From: Adenophora triphylla var. japonica
Lineage: Eukaryota > Streptophyta > Magnoliopsida > Asterales > Campanulaceae
DNA: 64,000 nt
Reading direction: 5' to 3'
Assembly: GCA_022495995.1 (NCBI GenBank)
Contig: JAFEMH010007484.1
Location: 1-64,000, forward strand
In this document: piece by piece, positions 10,398 to 22,559 of the stretch
How the letters are laid out: the number at the start of each line of letters is the position of its first letter
Position numbering within the stretch: position 1 is the first letter of the stretch
The notes under the pieces: model-generated
Database searches by the model: none
The model's input: the letters and a program-made list of their open reading frames with translations, nothing else
Told to the model about the DNA's origin: nothing
Translations under genes and position numbers: made by a program

Positions 10398-10439
10398 AAA
10401 AACTAGTTTTTTGTTAAGCTTAACAAAAAACTAGTTTTT
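10398..10439. repeat. Perfect 42-bp palindrome
   Basis: Two 21-nt arms meet at AAGCTT (10416-10421) with no mismatch; each arm carries AAAAACTAG and its complement. It lies about 300 bp upstream of transposase exon 1, near where the MULE-like element should end. It could be an element terminus, a junction of inverted repeats or a cruciform-forming site. Confidence 0.9.
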
Positions 10440-11060
10440 CATAAGAGCAACTCTTAATATTGTTATCCAGAATCTTTTGAACTTAATATCTAAAGAGTTT
10501 GTTGATCGTGATTTTGTTCAATTATGTTTGTTAATTAACATTCAAAAGGCGTTAATATTGTTATTCAAAACCTTTTGAACTTGATGTCAAAAATGTTTGT
10601 GTCATGTATTCAGCTAGCACGAAATTTCACTTATTTAAAAAAATGTCACCGCGTACGAAATTTCACATATTTATAAAACTGTCATCGTGTATTTTAAAAA
10701 TGCGTTTTTCCTAAATTTTCACTATGAAATGGGGGCATCACTTAACTCCCTTGAAAATGTTATTTTAATACTTCTAAATTTTTTTTTTAAAAAATATATA
10801 CACTAAAAATATTCTAATATCTATTTCAGTCTTTATTTTTATGAAGTTTTTATCATAATATCTTTTTAATCCTCTTTAATTTCAATTTTCTCTCTCAAAC
10901 AATTTCGACTCCCCTTCCCAAAAAAATCCGACTACCTAAAAGGGTTTTACGGACATCCACACCCTCCTCCTAATTCGCACAGAGAGCACATTTTTAGGAA
11001 CTTCCTCTCTCATCCATTTGACCCCAAAATAAAAATAGAAAATAGAAAAATCATCTCCAT
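10440..11060. other. AT-rich intergenic stretch with short direct repeats
   Basis: No gene seen. About 10454-10510 and 10551-10600 share the phrase 'TTAATATTGTTAT' followed by 'CTTTTGAACTT'. About 10618-10680 holds a direct repeat of 'ACGAAATTTCAC.TATTTA'. The rest is AT-rich, turning pyrimidine-rich toward 11060. Confidence 0.6.
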
Positions 11061-11061
11061 A

Positions 11062-11162
<101 letters not shown>

Positions 11163-11185
11163 TACTTCAAGGAAGGAAATGGGGC

Positions 11186-11193
11186 TATAAATA
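11186..11193 (+). promoter_or_regulatory. TATA box of germin-like gene
   Basis: TATAAATA in context GGGGCTATAAATAAG, 149 bp before the ATG at 11335; transcription should start near 11215-11220 and give a leader of about 120 nt. Confidence 0.7.
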
Positions 11194-11334
11194 AGAATCC
11201 CAAGTTGTATGTTTCCAATACAAATCCAATCCCCGCACCTTCTCTCTCTAGTTGTCGTTATTTAAAGTGCTCTGCTCCTCCAGCTCCAGCTCCGGCTTTC
11301 ATTGCGAATTTCATCGTCGTACAGTTAACTCACA

Positions 11335-13314
11335 ATGAAGCTGGTTATAATCTCCTCCTTGGTTGCCATCATTGCCTTCCTTTCCGTCTCTGCTGCTGAT
11401 CCTGACTTGCTTCAAGATATTTGCGTCGCTGATCTTGCTTCTGGTATTTCATTCATCCTATTCTTTCTCACCCCCCCCCCTCCCCTTCCTCATTTGGTTC
11501 CTTACGTCCCCAACTTTGATCAATGATTTGTTAATTTATTATTCCAATAAAAATCTAAAAGTTGTCATTGATAATATTTATGATGGGATATCAACAAAAA
11601 ATTTTAATTTTTTTATTAGAATAATTAAATTATTATAGAAATATTATTTTGGGACGAATAGTGTATATATTTTTCAATTATCTTTGTAGAATTTTATAGC
11701 TTTAATTTGTTATTTGTTTGTTTTTCATTGACACCCATTCTTGAATTTTCATGCAAAATGGGTACTCTGCTCAGAAAGTCAATGTTTATAGTTCAAGCTA
11801 GCTTTTTTATTTTATTTTATTTTATTTTTAATGACTTTAAACATACCCTACTCTATACTATATCCCACCTCTTACCTTCCTCCCTTTATTAATTATTCAC
11901 ATTTGTTCATTTGTCATTTTCTTCTCCTGTTTTCCTACTTATTTTTTGCCCTTTTATTATTTTTTGATTTTGAACTATAAAAAAAAAAAAAGATTTTGAA
12001 GTCAATGTCACTGTATTTGACCTTATACAATGTCTATCCATATAATATTAAAAATAAAATAAAATAACCAATGCATATTTTCGAGATCAATGCTTCTTTT
12101 GTATCACTTTTGTGAATTAAATTTTGTACGAATAGTGATTCAACAACTATATATCGTTGATGAAAAATCATGATAACATCAGTTCCAGTCTTTCATAACT
12201 ATTGAATCACTTGTACTAGTAATATATATTGTAATTGTAATGTGATTTAGAAAATAATTAATCACTATTTTTACACACCTATCAGTTGTTCCTTCGAGTC
12301 TAACTACATGAATTTTGGCCAATGCCAAATTGCCAATAATGTAAGATCATGTAATACATTTTAGAGTCAAGTACATGATCGTTTATTTAAATACTATTTA
12401 ATACTAGAACAAATTTAACTTATTTATTGGATTTTGGTTTAGCCAAACAGTAGCTACTTAACCACTACAGTTGACCCAATGACGGAATTTGGCATCCATT
12501 ACAACTTCATCAAGTTTTTTAGTGTACCTCTGTACTTTGAAATAAATGTTTCATTTTTATATTAATAAAAAATATTTTAAGTAATAATTTTAAATTAATT
12601 TAATTAGTTTAATGAAAATATAAACTTATAATTAATGCACCATTATTAAATTTATCAATAATAATTTTTTAAATTTTTTATTAAGATAATTATATTAACC
12701 TAAAATTATTTTTCAAAGCTAACATTTCATTATGAGATAAGTAATTTGTATATTTGCATTGAAATGATAAAACAGGGGTGAGATTAAATGGATTCCCCTG
12801 CAAGGTAAACGCCACCGCCGATGATTTCTTCTTCGCCGGCATAGCCAACCCTGGACTCACCAACAACACGTTCGGCTCCCTCGTCACAGGCGCCAACGTC
12901 CAGAGAATCCCCGGCCTCAACACCCTCGGCGTCTCCATGGCCCGCATTGACTATGCTCCCGACGGTATTAACCCACCCCATCTCCACCCACGCGCCACCG
13001 AGATCGTCTTTGTCCTAGAAGGTGAACTCGACGTCGGATTCATCACCACCGCCAACGTCCTCTACGCTAAGACAATCAAGAAGGGCGAAGTCTTCACGTT
13101 CCCAAAAGGGTTGATCCATTTCCAGAAGAACAACGGAAAAGTAGCTGCCTCCGTCATCGCCGCCTTCAACAGCCAGTTGCCGGGAACTCAACAGGTGGCT
13201 CCGGCGTTGTTTGGGGCTACGCCACCGGTGCCTGATAATGTGTTGGCTAAGGGTTTCCAGATTGGGACTTCAGAGGTTCAGAAGATTAAGGCAAAGTTTG
13301 CTCCCAAGAAATGA
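11335..13314 (+). CDS. Germin-like protein (cupin), two exons
   Basis: Secreted, Mn-binding cupin of the germin-like family (apoplast; known members have superoxide dismutase or other oxidase activity). Exon 1 is 11335-11443, with donor GTATTT. Intron 11444-12775 is AT-rich. Exon 2 is 12776-13314, with acceptor AACAG. The joined frame gives 215 aa, a normal length. Residues 1-20 form a signal peptide (MKLVIISSLVAIIAFLSVSA). Cys30 and Cys45 fit the conserved disulfide. Cupin box 1 holds His105, His107 and Glu112 (PPHLHPRATE), and box 2 holds His151 (FPKGLIHF), completing the metal site. N-glycosylation sequons are at Asn48 and Asn66. No stop or frameshift is present. Exon 2 is GC-rich against AT-rich surroundings. 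It is the only clearly normal host gene here. The enzyme activity cannot be read from sequence. Confidence 0.95.
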
Positions 13315-13600
13315 GTGAGATAATTGATCAAGTATTTGCTTCATTTAAACTTAATTGGAGGAAATGAAATTTGTGTTCTTTTTTATTGTTGTTGTTAGTT
13401 GAAAAAAAAATAAACCATTTTGTTAATTTTGGTTTGTTTGTTTGTTTGTGTGTTTCATTGAGAAGGATTGTGGTGGGGTTGAATAAAGGTGAGGTGGTCA
13501 TTTCAGAAAATTGTTGTAAATTTGTCTTTAAGGTTCTGTTGTTCTGATTCCATTTATTAAATCTTGTTTGTCAAAACAATGCCTTGGAACTGTTAGTTTT
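13315..13600 (+). other. 3' flank of germin-like gene
   Basis: T-rich downstream sequence with AATAAA-like signals near 13408 and 13480; no ORF. It probably contains the polyadenylation site. Confidence 0.5.
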
Positions 13601-13667
13601 TGTGTTAAATGTTAGTGAGGACACTTAGGTCCAACGTGATAAAAGGGCAACATGGGTGCGTAGACCC

Positions 13668-15228
13668 CTATACAATAATTTCTTTCAAAAATATAATGGG
13701 AATCTTCTCAGCCGACGCTAGAAAACAAGATCCCTTTATTGTGGCATCTTTCAGCCGACGCTTCACGACAAATATTGTCACATTGCTTCCCCAAAAAAAG
13801 GAGTCATTGGATAATGACTCATCATCTCTTTTTCTCTGGTCATTTCTGTTGTTGTTGATGCAATATAGACACTTGAGATCTGGTGGAGCCACTTCACACC
13901 ATTGTCTCTTTGTTGTTTCAGGAACTTGAAGGTTGCCATCTAAAAAGTTGGCTTCATTGGATGCTATATTTTCCAATTCTTGTGAAGTAATCACATTTGG
14001 AAAGTTTGATATTACAACAATTTTATTATTGTAATAATTGATTTTCTTTTTACTGTCTGAGAAAATCTCAGTGTACTTTTTGTAAACATTTCTTAACCTT
14101 GTGGTTCTCAATTGTTCCAAAAGACCATCCATATCTTCTGTTATTTTTCGGGCTCGAGGTTGTTCAAACTTGACGTCTACCTTAGATAATCCCACTTCTA
14201 TCCAGTGGTATGGTGAGAAGTATTTTTCTTCATCGCAGTCTAGCAAAGAGCTAGTAAATTGACATATATGTCTCTGGTTCCGGATCCTATTACTTTGGTC
14301 CGAAATTTTTTTATGGCATTGAAAATAGCTTTAGGTAATGCCTTTAATTCAACTAGATTATTACTAGGATAAACCATAGCTAATAATCCGCAGTCAAAAA
14401 CGTCTTTTATTGTTTCTAATTTTGCTTTCAAAAAATGCATATAAGGATATATTCCTTTTATCAATAGTGAAAAAACATTGATCACGGTCTTCATCAGAGG
14501 CTTCAGCCATATTGAAATAGTGAAAAAATCTTTCTTTATTCATAGAACTAGTTTCTTCATTAACAATCATGTTGGACCTATTGATCCGATTTTTTATGAC
14601 CTCAGGGATCTTTGACTTTGGTTCAGGGTTTTTTGGACTAGGCAATGGTGGCTTAATCATGAGAGGTGGTGGGGACTGTGTTATTTTACTGTAGGTTTTA
14701 TGATCATTTAGACTCAATGTACGTCTGTATGTGAAAAGGGCTTTATGTGCTTCATCAGCATTGTTGAAAGATTGATGATGATTTTTCCCAATCAAGGGTG
14801 CAATTTTAGCCCATTCAGTGTAGACACCTTAGTTAGGGCTTGAATAAAGGACATAATATTTTGAGATTTTTTTTTGTCTTGGGTGACAAAGAAATTTGTT
14901 GTGTAGTCTGATTTCCTGCAGACTGTGTCAGGTTTCCTTTTGGGAGGATGCTACCTTCAAGAGGTGTAATTATGGTCTTATTATGAGCTATCATAATCTC
15001 TATAGGAGATTTTGAAACTACCGTTTCTTGTTTATTGCTACTGCAATTTTCCTTATAACATGTATTACTTTCCTCGTTGTCTATAGAGGAAGTCATACTT
15101 ACTGGAGTCAGATCTCCTTGCTTCATTTTTCCATGAATTCTTTCTAGCTTTCTGAGGAGAGTCTCATTTTCAAGGATTTCGCCTTTGAGTTGGAGTATTT
15201 GATCCTCAATGTCTTCTTTCGTATTCAT
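13668..15228 (-). pseudogene. Caulimovirid transactivator/inclusion-body (TAV)-like region, broken
   Basis: Open segments 15228-14833, 14795-14394, 14494-14240 and 14246-13668 follow one another in different frames. The first has a coiled-coil-like N-terminus; the second carries the GKNHHQSF...ADEAHKALFTYRR stretch reminiscent of the RNase-H-like fold of TAV proteins. Its ATG overlaps the stop of the upstream RNase H frame in an ATGA (15228-15225), as expected for polycistronic caulimovirid RNA. In these viruses the protein lets ribosomes reinitiate and forms inclusion bodies. Several frame breaks make it non-functional. Confidence 0.55.
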
Positions 15229-16632
15229 TGTTTAATACCTAAAAATTCTCTTGACATAAGATCAGCGAGTACGTTTTTATTTCCAGATATATGTTCTATG
15301 GTGAAATCATAATAATTTAACCATTGTTGCCATCTGACTAATATAACTTGTTTGTAATCTCCTTTAATAGTTGTTCTTATAAAATAAGAGACATTTTTAT
15401 TGTCTGTTCTTACCAAGAATTTATAAGGTAACAAATAAGCTTAAAAATCCTTAATAATCTTGATTAAAGAAAGTATTTCTTTCTCATTACTGTGGTATCT
15501 TGTTTCAGCAGGTGTAAAAGTTGCCGATGAGTATCTGCATATTATTTCTTTATTTTCTGGGGTTCTTGCCTTTAAAATTCCTTTTCAGAATTTATCAAAT
15601 GCATCGCATTCTATGATGGGTTTGTCATCTGGACTTGGATTGTAATGATCATGGAGTGTCTTAACTTGGGCTTTGATCTTTCTAACTGCTTCAGTATCTT
15701 GGTCAGTTCAAGACCATTTTATTTCCATTTTTAATTTTACTTGTAAAGGATGTCTTAAGTTTGCAATCCTAGGATAATATCCAGAAATGTAATTTAGTAG
15801 ACCTAGAAACCTTTCTACAACTTTTCTATCTTGTAATTGGTCTGGAAATTCTCTAATATGTATTCCCATATGTTGTTGTAAAACTAACTTTCCTCGTTCA
15901 ATGGTAAGTCCTAGGAAGTTTATTTGATTTTTGCATAATTGTACCTTCTTTTTACTTAGGATTATACCGTATTCTAAACATCTATTTAAAATATTTGTGA
16001 CATGTTTATAATGTTCTTATTCGGTTTCAGAGAAAACAATTATGTTATCTACATAGACTGCACAATAATTAGAGAAATCATTAGATAAGCTTTCATCCAT
16101 ATGTCTTTGATAGATAGAAGGTGCTTGTTTTAACCCAAAGGGCGTTACAATTCATTCAAAATTTCCTTGTGGACAAGTAAAAACAGTCAACTCAATAGAG
16201 TCTTTATCAAGCCTGACTTGCCAAAAGCCAGATTTACAGTCAAAACTGTTGTAGTAGTTTTTTCCTCATATTCTTTGAAGTAATTGTTATTTGTCGGGCA
16301 ATAGATATCCGTCTCTTTTCGTGTGGTCATTTAACATTTAACATTTTATAGTTGACTACCATACTCTTTTTTCCTCTTTTTTGTTCAGAGTGTTTATTTA
16401 CCATAAAGGCTGGTGAAAAGTGTGAACTTCTAGTTTTTCTAATTACTTTTAAATCTAAAAGCTCTTTTATTTGTTTTCCAAATTCTTCTCTGTCTTGCGG
16501 AGAGTATTGCATTGGTTTGGCTTTAATAATTTTGTTTGGGTCTAATAGTTCTATTTTTGCAGTAAATTTTCCTTTATTGATTCTTTCATCTAGAGGATGT
16601 TCAGAGCAAACTTTTTCCAAAGTGTCTTCCAT
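15225..16632 (-). pseudogene. Caulimovirid reverse transcriptase-RNase H region, broken
   Basis: The segment 16632-16327 is the N-terminal part of a caulimovirid RT, including the KxRMVVxYxxLN-type region. The central part (16320-15450) is full of frame changes. The active-site box near 16054-16043 reads YVDN where YVDD is required. The segment 15434-15225 is the RNase H end, with the HISGxxNVLADxLSR-type motif. Both domains belong to the polymerase that copies viral RNA to DNA. The missing aspartate and the breaks show that it is inactive. Confidence 0.7.
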
Positions 16633-16646
16633 TTCTTGTAATGAGC

Positions 16647-17114
16647 TTAGGGTTTTGAGAATTTCGTCTTCGTCCTCACTCTCCTCCCCCTAAAAGAATT
16701 GAAAAAGTCATAACTATCAGAATCCTTGATAGGTGTGACATTTTCAGGGTGTGGTGTAGGTAGACTAGTTCCTATTCTTTTGCTTTCTAAAAAGCCCGTT
16801 TGTCCATGGAAATAAGCTTTATTTATTTTCTTAATGCTGACTGAAGTTCCATTTTTGTGGAAAGTAATGGTATCCTTATATTGTGCAAAGGGATCATATA
16901 ATCTACAAAAGTTATTTCCAAGGGTAATTTCTCCTGTAGTTTCTACTTGATAGAGTGTAGGAATTACAAAAGTAACTTCACTGATTTGAACTTGAATTTG
17001 TTCTGAGACTTTATCCATGGTCATTACTTCGTCATTTGCTATCCTAGCTCTTATAGGATTTTTAGCTTGTATCCAAAATTCTTTTGGTATAACTAATTTA
17101 TTTGCTGTACACAT
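16647..17114 (-). pseudogene. Caulimovirid aspartic-protease region
   Basis: An open 155-aa segment directly upstream of the RT relic in the minus direction. Its placement and content (IPTLYQVETTGEITLGNNFCRLYDPF) fit the caulimovirid protease that matures coat protein and polymerase. The frame ends before the RT frame resumes, so the polyprotein is interrupted. Confidence 0.5.
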
Positions 17115-17164
17115 ACTTTCTCATGTATCAATATACATAATGAGTATTTTTTGTATCCTTTAAA

Positions 17165-18140
17165 TTAAAAATACCCTTTTATATAGATACTATTTGGATT
17201 GATTTTGCTTAGAGACATTATATTTTCACTAGTATTGTCTACAATGTAGTTTTGTTCTGTTTCCCATAACGTATTTTCTACGTCTTCTTCATCCCAAAGG
17301 ATATTTTCTTCTAATAGATTATTCTGAATCCGTTGAATCAGATTCATCTTCAGAAGTAAGCTCCCAAACTTCTTCTTCTTCAGTTATTTCTTCATCACTA
17401 AATACTGGTTCTAATTCGAACCTTTATAGTTCTTCCAAGGCTTTTTTGTATTCTGTATTGTTTTTGCAATCTCTAGCATAATGACCAATTTCATTCATAT
17501 CCAACATCTACATGTTGACTTTCCTTGTGGGCAGAATTTTTGTTTGTTATCTGTTTTAGGATCATTATGAGCTTGAGGTTTCTCTTCAAGGTATTTTTTC
17601 TGATATTTATATGGCCTTCTGAACCATTTTTTGTAAGGATTTTGTTTCCTTCTGTCTTTTGTCTATTTTTTAGGTTTTTTCATCCTATATTTTTTTTAAT
17701 CTTGTGATATTTTATTTTCCATTTTGTAGGATTTATTGGATTACAACCATACATAGTGTTGGGACTGAGAAAATTTGTACAACATTTATTGAAAGTCTTT
17801 TTCATGGCTTTCTTTATTTGTAAGTCTTTACAATATTTTTCCATGAAATTGGTAACTAGTAATTTTGCATATGCTAAACTTGTCCTTAGAATTTCTCAAG
17901 AGCTTTTATATTCTAAAAGAACATTTTCCCCACTATATGATATTTTCATTAGGAAAGTTTTCACATATTTTCCCCGCTCAGCCATTGGTTTTGCATTAGA
18001 TGTTTCACATAAGCACAAAAGAAACTATCAAAGCTACAAAGATCACATATTTGCAGATTTTCTAATCTTATTCTAGCAGTCTCAGCTTTTTTTAATTTTT
18101 TCTTCTATTCCTTGGGTAAGATAATTATTTTCTATGAAAA
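17165..18140 (-). pseudogene. Caulimovirid coat-protein relic with zinc-knuckle remnant
   Basis: Minus-strand fragments between 18140 and 17400 contain coat-protein-like stretches, then near 17500-17470 the remnant of a CCHC zinc knuckle broken by a frame change. The acidic segment at 17347-17165 follows. Many stops are present; no complete frame survives. Confidence 0.5.
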
Positions 18141-18208
18141 CAGTATATATGAAATTTGTAATATGGGTAAGGAAATCTTCCCCTGTAGTAGTAGTAAAAA
18201 GTGAGACA

Positions 18209-18388
18209 TCTAAGATCGGTATACTTTACGAATTCATAATACTTATATTGTGTATACCCCGTAATATGGATAACCATTATACATGTTCAAATATAAAAAA
18301 ATAATTGGATAACCATTAATGTAACCATTGATAAAAAAAAAACTCTCTGTTATCTTATCTAAGATCGGTATACTTTAAGAATTCATAA
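18209..18388. repeat. About 147-bp tandem duplication hit by element E
   Basis: The phrase 'ATCTAAGATCGGTATACTTTA' minus its last base occurs at about 18210 and again at about 18357. The second copy is cut at CATAA (18384-18388) and resumes at 31048, where 'CATAATACTTATATTGTGTA' follows as it does in the first copy (18232). Confidence 0.8.
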
Positions 18389-19144
18389 TGAACGGTATAA
18401 ACCGAGCTACGAACATGGGCTTGCCCGAACCTGGGCCCAACTATATTGGGCCATGGATATTATATATTCATCAAGTATTAGGGCCGAGCATTATCTTCCT
18501 CGTATGCCGAGGAACATTTACCTTGGCCTTATGTCGTCATTCTTGGGCCGGCCTGTCTCAATTACCGAGGAGAGAAAAGTCCTTTGCTCGGCATGTCACC
18601 AATTACCGAGGAAACAAAAGTATTCTCCCCGGCATATTTTCATGTCGGCCATTCATCAAGTGACGAGGAAGCAGGATCGTTCTCCTCGGCCTATTTGCCA
18701 AAGGCCGAGGAAAAACATTTGCCTTCCTCGGCGTTCCGGCTACTTGATTACAATCCTTATTCAACAAGGATTATACAATCATTATCCAATCAGGATTATA
18801 CTTATCAACATCAATTCAAGTCAAACAATGACTCCTTAACAGATATAATTCTATTAGAGTTATATCTTATCTCTTTACAAGTTCATTCCAACATGGATTC
18901 TATCAATCCATTCCTATAAATATAAGCCCCATGGCTCATTATTCGGTACGTTACTTTTTAGATTGGAGAAACTCTGTCAATTTGATTTCTCTAATATCAA
19001 CCGTGAACTTACTCTCACGCCGGAGGGCCATTAGCCGGATCCGCCCCGGCTTAGTTTACGTGTTTTCTCTTATTTTCAGGCCTTGCAATCGCCGGAGCAT
19101 TCGACGCTTGGATTTGGGCTGTTTTGACGATTTTGGCATCATCA
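18389..19144 (+). repeat. 5' LTR of element E
   Basis: Pairs with 30293-31047. TATA box TATAAATA is at 18915-18922. The U3 part is rich in CCTCGG/CCGAGG, including an inverted repeat at 18661-18691 and another (TCCTCGGCC...GGCCGAGGA) around 18682-18711. A 202-aa ORF across the LTR end is chance reading. Confidence 0.9.
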
Positions 19145-19146
19145 AT

Positions 19147-19165
19147 TGGTTCCATTGCCGGGAAA
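19147..19165 (+). other. Primer-binding site of element E (degenerate tRNA-Asp type)
   Basis: TGGTTCCATTGCCGGGAA starts 2-3 nt after the LTR end. It resembles the TGGCGCCrTTGCCGGGgA type complementary to tRNA-Asp, with C-to-T changes. Confidence 0.5.
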
Positions 19166-19507
19166 TCGATTCAAACATCCATTGTTTGGCCTGGAAGACG
19201 CTCGCCTTAAGCCAATTTTCTTGCCGGAATTGTTCTTTCTTGGAACGGAATTTCTGGATCGCTGGGTTTGTTCTTGAAAACCGCCTGAATCTGCATATTT
19301 TGACCGGAAAATACCCAGATTCCGTTGAAGGCATTTTTGGCGTTAAAATTCCGCCCCAGTTTGGCTTGAATTCGTTTTGTTTCAAAAGAATTACAATCGG
19401 CAGTTTGTTTGTGGTCAAAATTTGCCCTAATTTTGACCTCAAAATTGGTTCTATTGAAATTGTGATTTTTGAAATATTTGCTGTTAATAATCTGCTGTTG
19501 ATTCATA

Positions 19508-21520
19508 ATGGACGGACAATTCACAAGTGTTACAGCTGAGGATCCCACCCAAGTGAATGGGGGAAACACCGGAGCCGAGGAGCCACTGCCTCCTCCTCCT
19601 CCTCTACCTCAAGCCGATGCCATTCCTCCCCTTGCCATGACTCTTCGTTCCATGGGTCAGGCAAATGCCGAGGGAGAGGGCAATGACCTTCCTCGTCCTA
19701 CTCGTACTCGTGGGAGGCAAGCGGGAAGGAAGAAAACAAAGAATGCTGACGCCGGTCAAGCAGGAGGATCTCAACCCGTTGACCAGACGCTCTTTGTTAC
19801 ACAAACAAATGGAAACTTTGCAAAGGATGTATGAGACACAAGTTGCTCTGTTGCAAATGGACCCGGATCATTCCATGGCTCCCTTCATTGTACCATCAAT
19901 GGGCCCACCTTTGAGAAAGGAACAGGAGAGCATCGGGCTCCTCCCCCGAAGGCTTTGAGCTACCATTGCCCGCTCCCGGGGATTCTCCTCATCCTCGGCA
20001 TAACGGTAAGCATAAGGAGCACTGTGGTCGACACGAGAAGCCAAATAACTCCTAGGGAAGAGGAAGTGAACTCCAAGGACCTAAGAACAAGACTAAGCTT
20101 GAATAGGCGCCTATCCCTGCTCGCCTCATCATGACACCTAGGCGTCCCGCTTCTCCTCGAGCTCGTCGGCGAGATTCTCCTCGTCCTCATCGTTCGGATT
20201 CTCGTCGTCCTCGTCGACCAGGACTCTCCTCGTCCTCGGCATCGAGAATTTGCTAGGCCAAGGACCCCAGAGCCCTACAGGATGATACTTGGCGCACAAG
20301 ACCTGGAACCAAGACGTGATAGGGCCCCCTCCCGGGCGTGATGGCCACCGACATGAAGCGGAGCACGGTAGGGCAAATGATCGCCCTAAAGACAAGTCGA
20401 TCAGAAGTTCCCAACGAAGCACTCGCTCAAGCGGTGAGAAGGAAATAGAAACAAAGCAATGGGAGCTGTTGAAACAAAGGCCGGATGATATAGAGAGGGA
20501 AAGAAATATAATGATGACGATTATGATTGGGCCACCGTCCGTTTTCCTTGAGGATAAGCTGCTGCACCTCCCATCCTAACCTCAAGCTCCCAAATTTCGA
20601 GAAGTATAACGGAACCACCGCGCCTTGAGGACCATGTGCAAAGTTTTGAACAAACCATGAATCTCCTCACCACTGCGATGACTTGCTCTGCAAAGCTTTC
20701 GCGAGCACCTTTTAGGAACGACTTTGACCTGGTTCCGTGAGCTCAAGAAAGGTTGCATCGATTCTTTGGAGGGCATGAGGAGAATGTTCTTAGATCATTT
20801 TGCCACGGCTGGGAAAAGGAAGATGAGATTAACCGACTTGGCCAACATTGAGCAAGGGAAAGGCGAGACCACCCTCAGCTACTACAATAGGTTAGAAAAA
20901 TGGCGGATCAAGTCGAAGAAAGCCTTGCGATAGGGAGGTCATAGTTTGCTTCAACTACTGGGTTAAAATCTGGCCCCCTCATTTATGAACTCTCGGCCCG
21001 GGGAACCCGGCTCAAGGCCGAATTATACAAAGTGGCTTATGCCATTTCCATGGCGAGAGACAAGACAAAGAAAAGGGGTGCGACAAGACGGAACTGAAGC
21101 AACTAACTCCCAGACAGAATGACAATGGGAACGGGAAGAAAGGAAAGAATAAAACCGAAGCACCGAGAAGCTGGAGTTCACCCCTCTTACAAAGCCCATC
21201 TCCGAAATCATGCGAGATGGTGAACCTTCCTCCACCTCGTCCGCCGATGATAACCCAAAGTATCCCCGCAACAAGAACAAATACGTGATTTTCACAAGGA
21301 CAACGGGCACACCTTGATGGTTCTTTGGGCCCTTAAGAAGATAATCCAACAATGGGTTGACGAGGGAAAATTAGACCGTTATGTCATGAAGAAAGATGGC
21401 AAGCGAAAGCGGAAGCAAGAGGAGAGTGAAGATGACTCCAAGAGTGAGGATGAAGATCGAAGGCCTCCTAGGGCTAAACTACATGTGATCCGTGAAGAGG
21501 TGACCTCCACCAAAAGCTAA
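19508..21520 (+). pseudogene. Element E gag
   Basis: Starts at ATG 19508 (MDGQFTSVTAEDPTQVNGG, Pro- and Gln-rich). The capsid-like segment lies at 20724-20933 (TWFRELKKGCIDSLEGM..., SYYNRLEKWR), matching the retrotransposon gag core. The C-terminal part at 21280-21520 has a His/Cys-poor knuckle remnant (HKDNGHTL) and a basic-acidic tail. Frames switch several times, so no single protein is encoded. Confidence 0.65.
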
Positions 21521-21529
21521 GGGATCGGA

Positions 21530-22020
21530 TCCACGAGCTAAGCAAAGTATACCACGTCCCTGCTTGGATCCATAAAGCGAAGAAATCATTAGTTTTTCTC
21601 CGAATGAGTTAGCGGGAAGTCGAGCAGCTCGTGAGCAGCCATTGGTCATCAAGGGTCGAATTGACAATGTTGAATCCGAAAGACTTCTTGTTGACACGGG
21701 GGCCTCCCGTGACATCTTGTACTATTCAGCCTTCCAACAAATGGGGTTGAAGGACACTTTGCGCTAGAGCCATATCATGGAAGGCTTGAAGGATTCACCA
21801 ACCATAAGGTTGGAGCAAAGGGAACCGTAGAACTAGAACTTCGAAGTCGGCGATCATCCCTTCCGAGCCACGGCTCTGTCACTTTCATAGTCATGGATTT
21901 GACTAGTGACTATCATGCGATTATTGACATTCCAAGTCAAGCCAAACTTGGGATGGTAGCCTCCCTTCCTCACCAACGAGTTAAATTTCCCACTCGTGCT
22001 TTGGCATTGGATGCGTGAGG
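21530..22020 (+). pseudogene. Element E aspartic protease
   Basis: The retropepsin motif LLVDTGASRDILY is visible at about 21684-21722, followed by FQQMGLK. It would cleave the Gag-Pol polyprotein. Frame changes follow within 100 bp. Confidence 0.7.
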
Positions 22021-22559
22021 GCAACCCCCAAAGATTTCTTGGAACATGTTGTCAAGAGCCGGAAAAAGTCAAAAAGCGTGGAGATAGATACGCCCGAGGA
22101 GAACATCAAGATCACCAAATCCACGAAGACCACGGAAACTAGCTCTAGAATGAACTATATCCGTGAAGTATGGGAAAGTGAGGAAGAGGAACCTATGGTC
22201 CTAGAAATTGTGGATGACCAAGGCGTAACTCTACCCAGCCTTGGAAGAAGAGCCTATGGTCCTAGAAAGCTGCGGATGACCAAGGCATAGTTCTACCCAT
22301 CTCAGGAAGACCCCATTCTCGTCAATGACCAGAACTCGGGGGCCAACCATGACTCGGGGAAGAACGATCTTCCGGACATCGATAAACTTATGGAGGAAGA
22401 AGGCCTCAATGTAAACGACAATGAAGGGAGGAGAATCGAGAGAGATCATCATCGAATCCCTGGAATTTCGAGACGGACCAGAAATGAAGCACAGTAGATG
22501 AGCTAGAAGAGGTAGTCATTAATCCGACTATCTGAACAAAAAATCAAGCTAGGAGGCCA

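Larger units (their letters stand above)
13600..18208 (-). mobile_element. Endogenous caulimovirid (plant pararetrovirus) fragment, decayed
   Basis: Minus-strand relics appear in the order coat protein/zinc knuckle, aspartic protease, reverse transcriptase, RNase H, then a transactivator-like reading frame. This is the Caulimoviridae order for genera with a separate TAV gene. A movement-protein region was not found. Every segment is interrupted by stops or frame changes, so it is an old, inactive integration. A Tat retrotransposon later inserted at its left (5') flank (18389). Genus cannot be fixed without alignment. Confidence 0.75.

Noticed and set aside
11205..11638. Alternative small ORFs around germin exon 1
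   Set aside because: They lie in the leader or run into the intron; the spliced 215-aa frame with signal peptide explains the region.
13600..18208. A live pararetrovirus copy
   Set aside because: Every reading frame is broken, the RT motif lacks an aspartate and the movement protein region is missing.
18931..19539. 202-aa ORF across the 5' LTR of element E
   Set aside because: Spans the LTR end and PBS, has no domain, and its first part recurs in the 3' LTR; chance reading.
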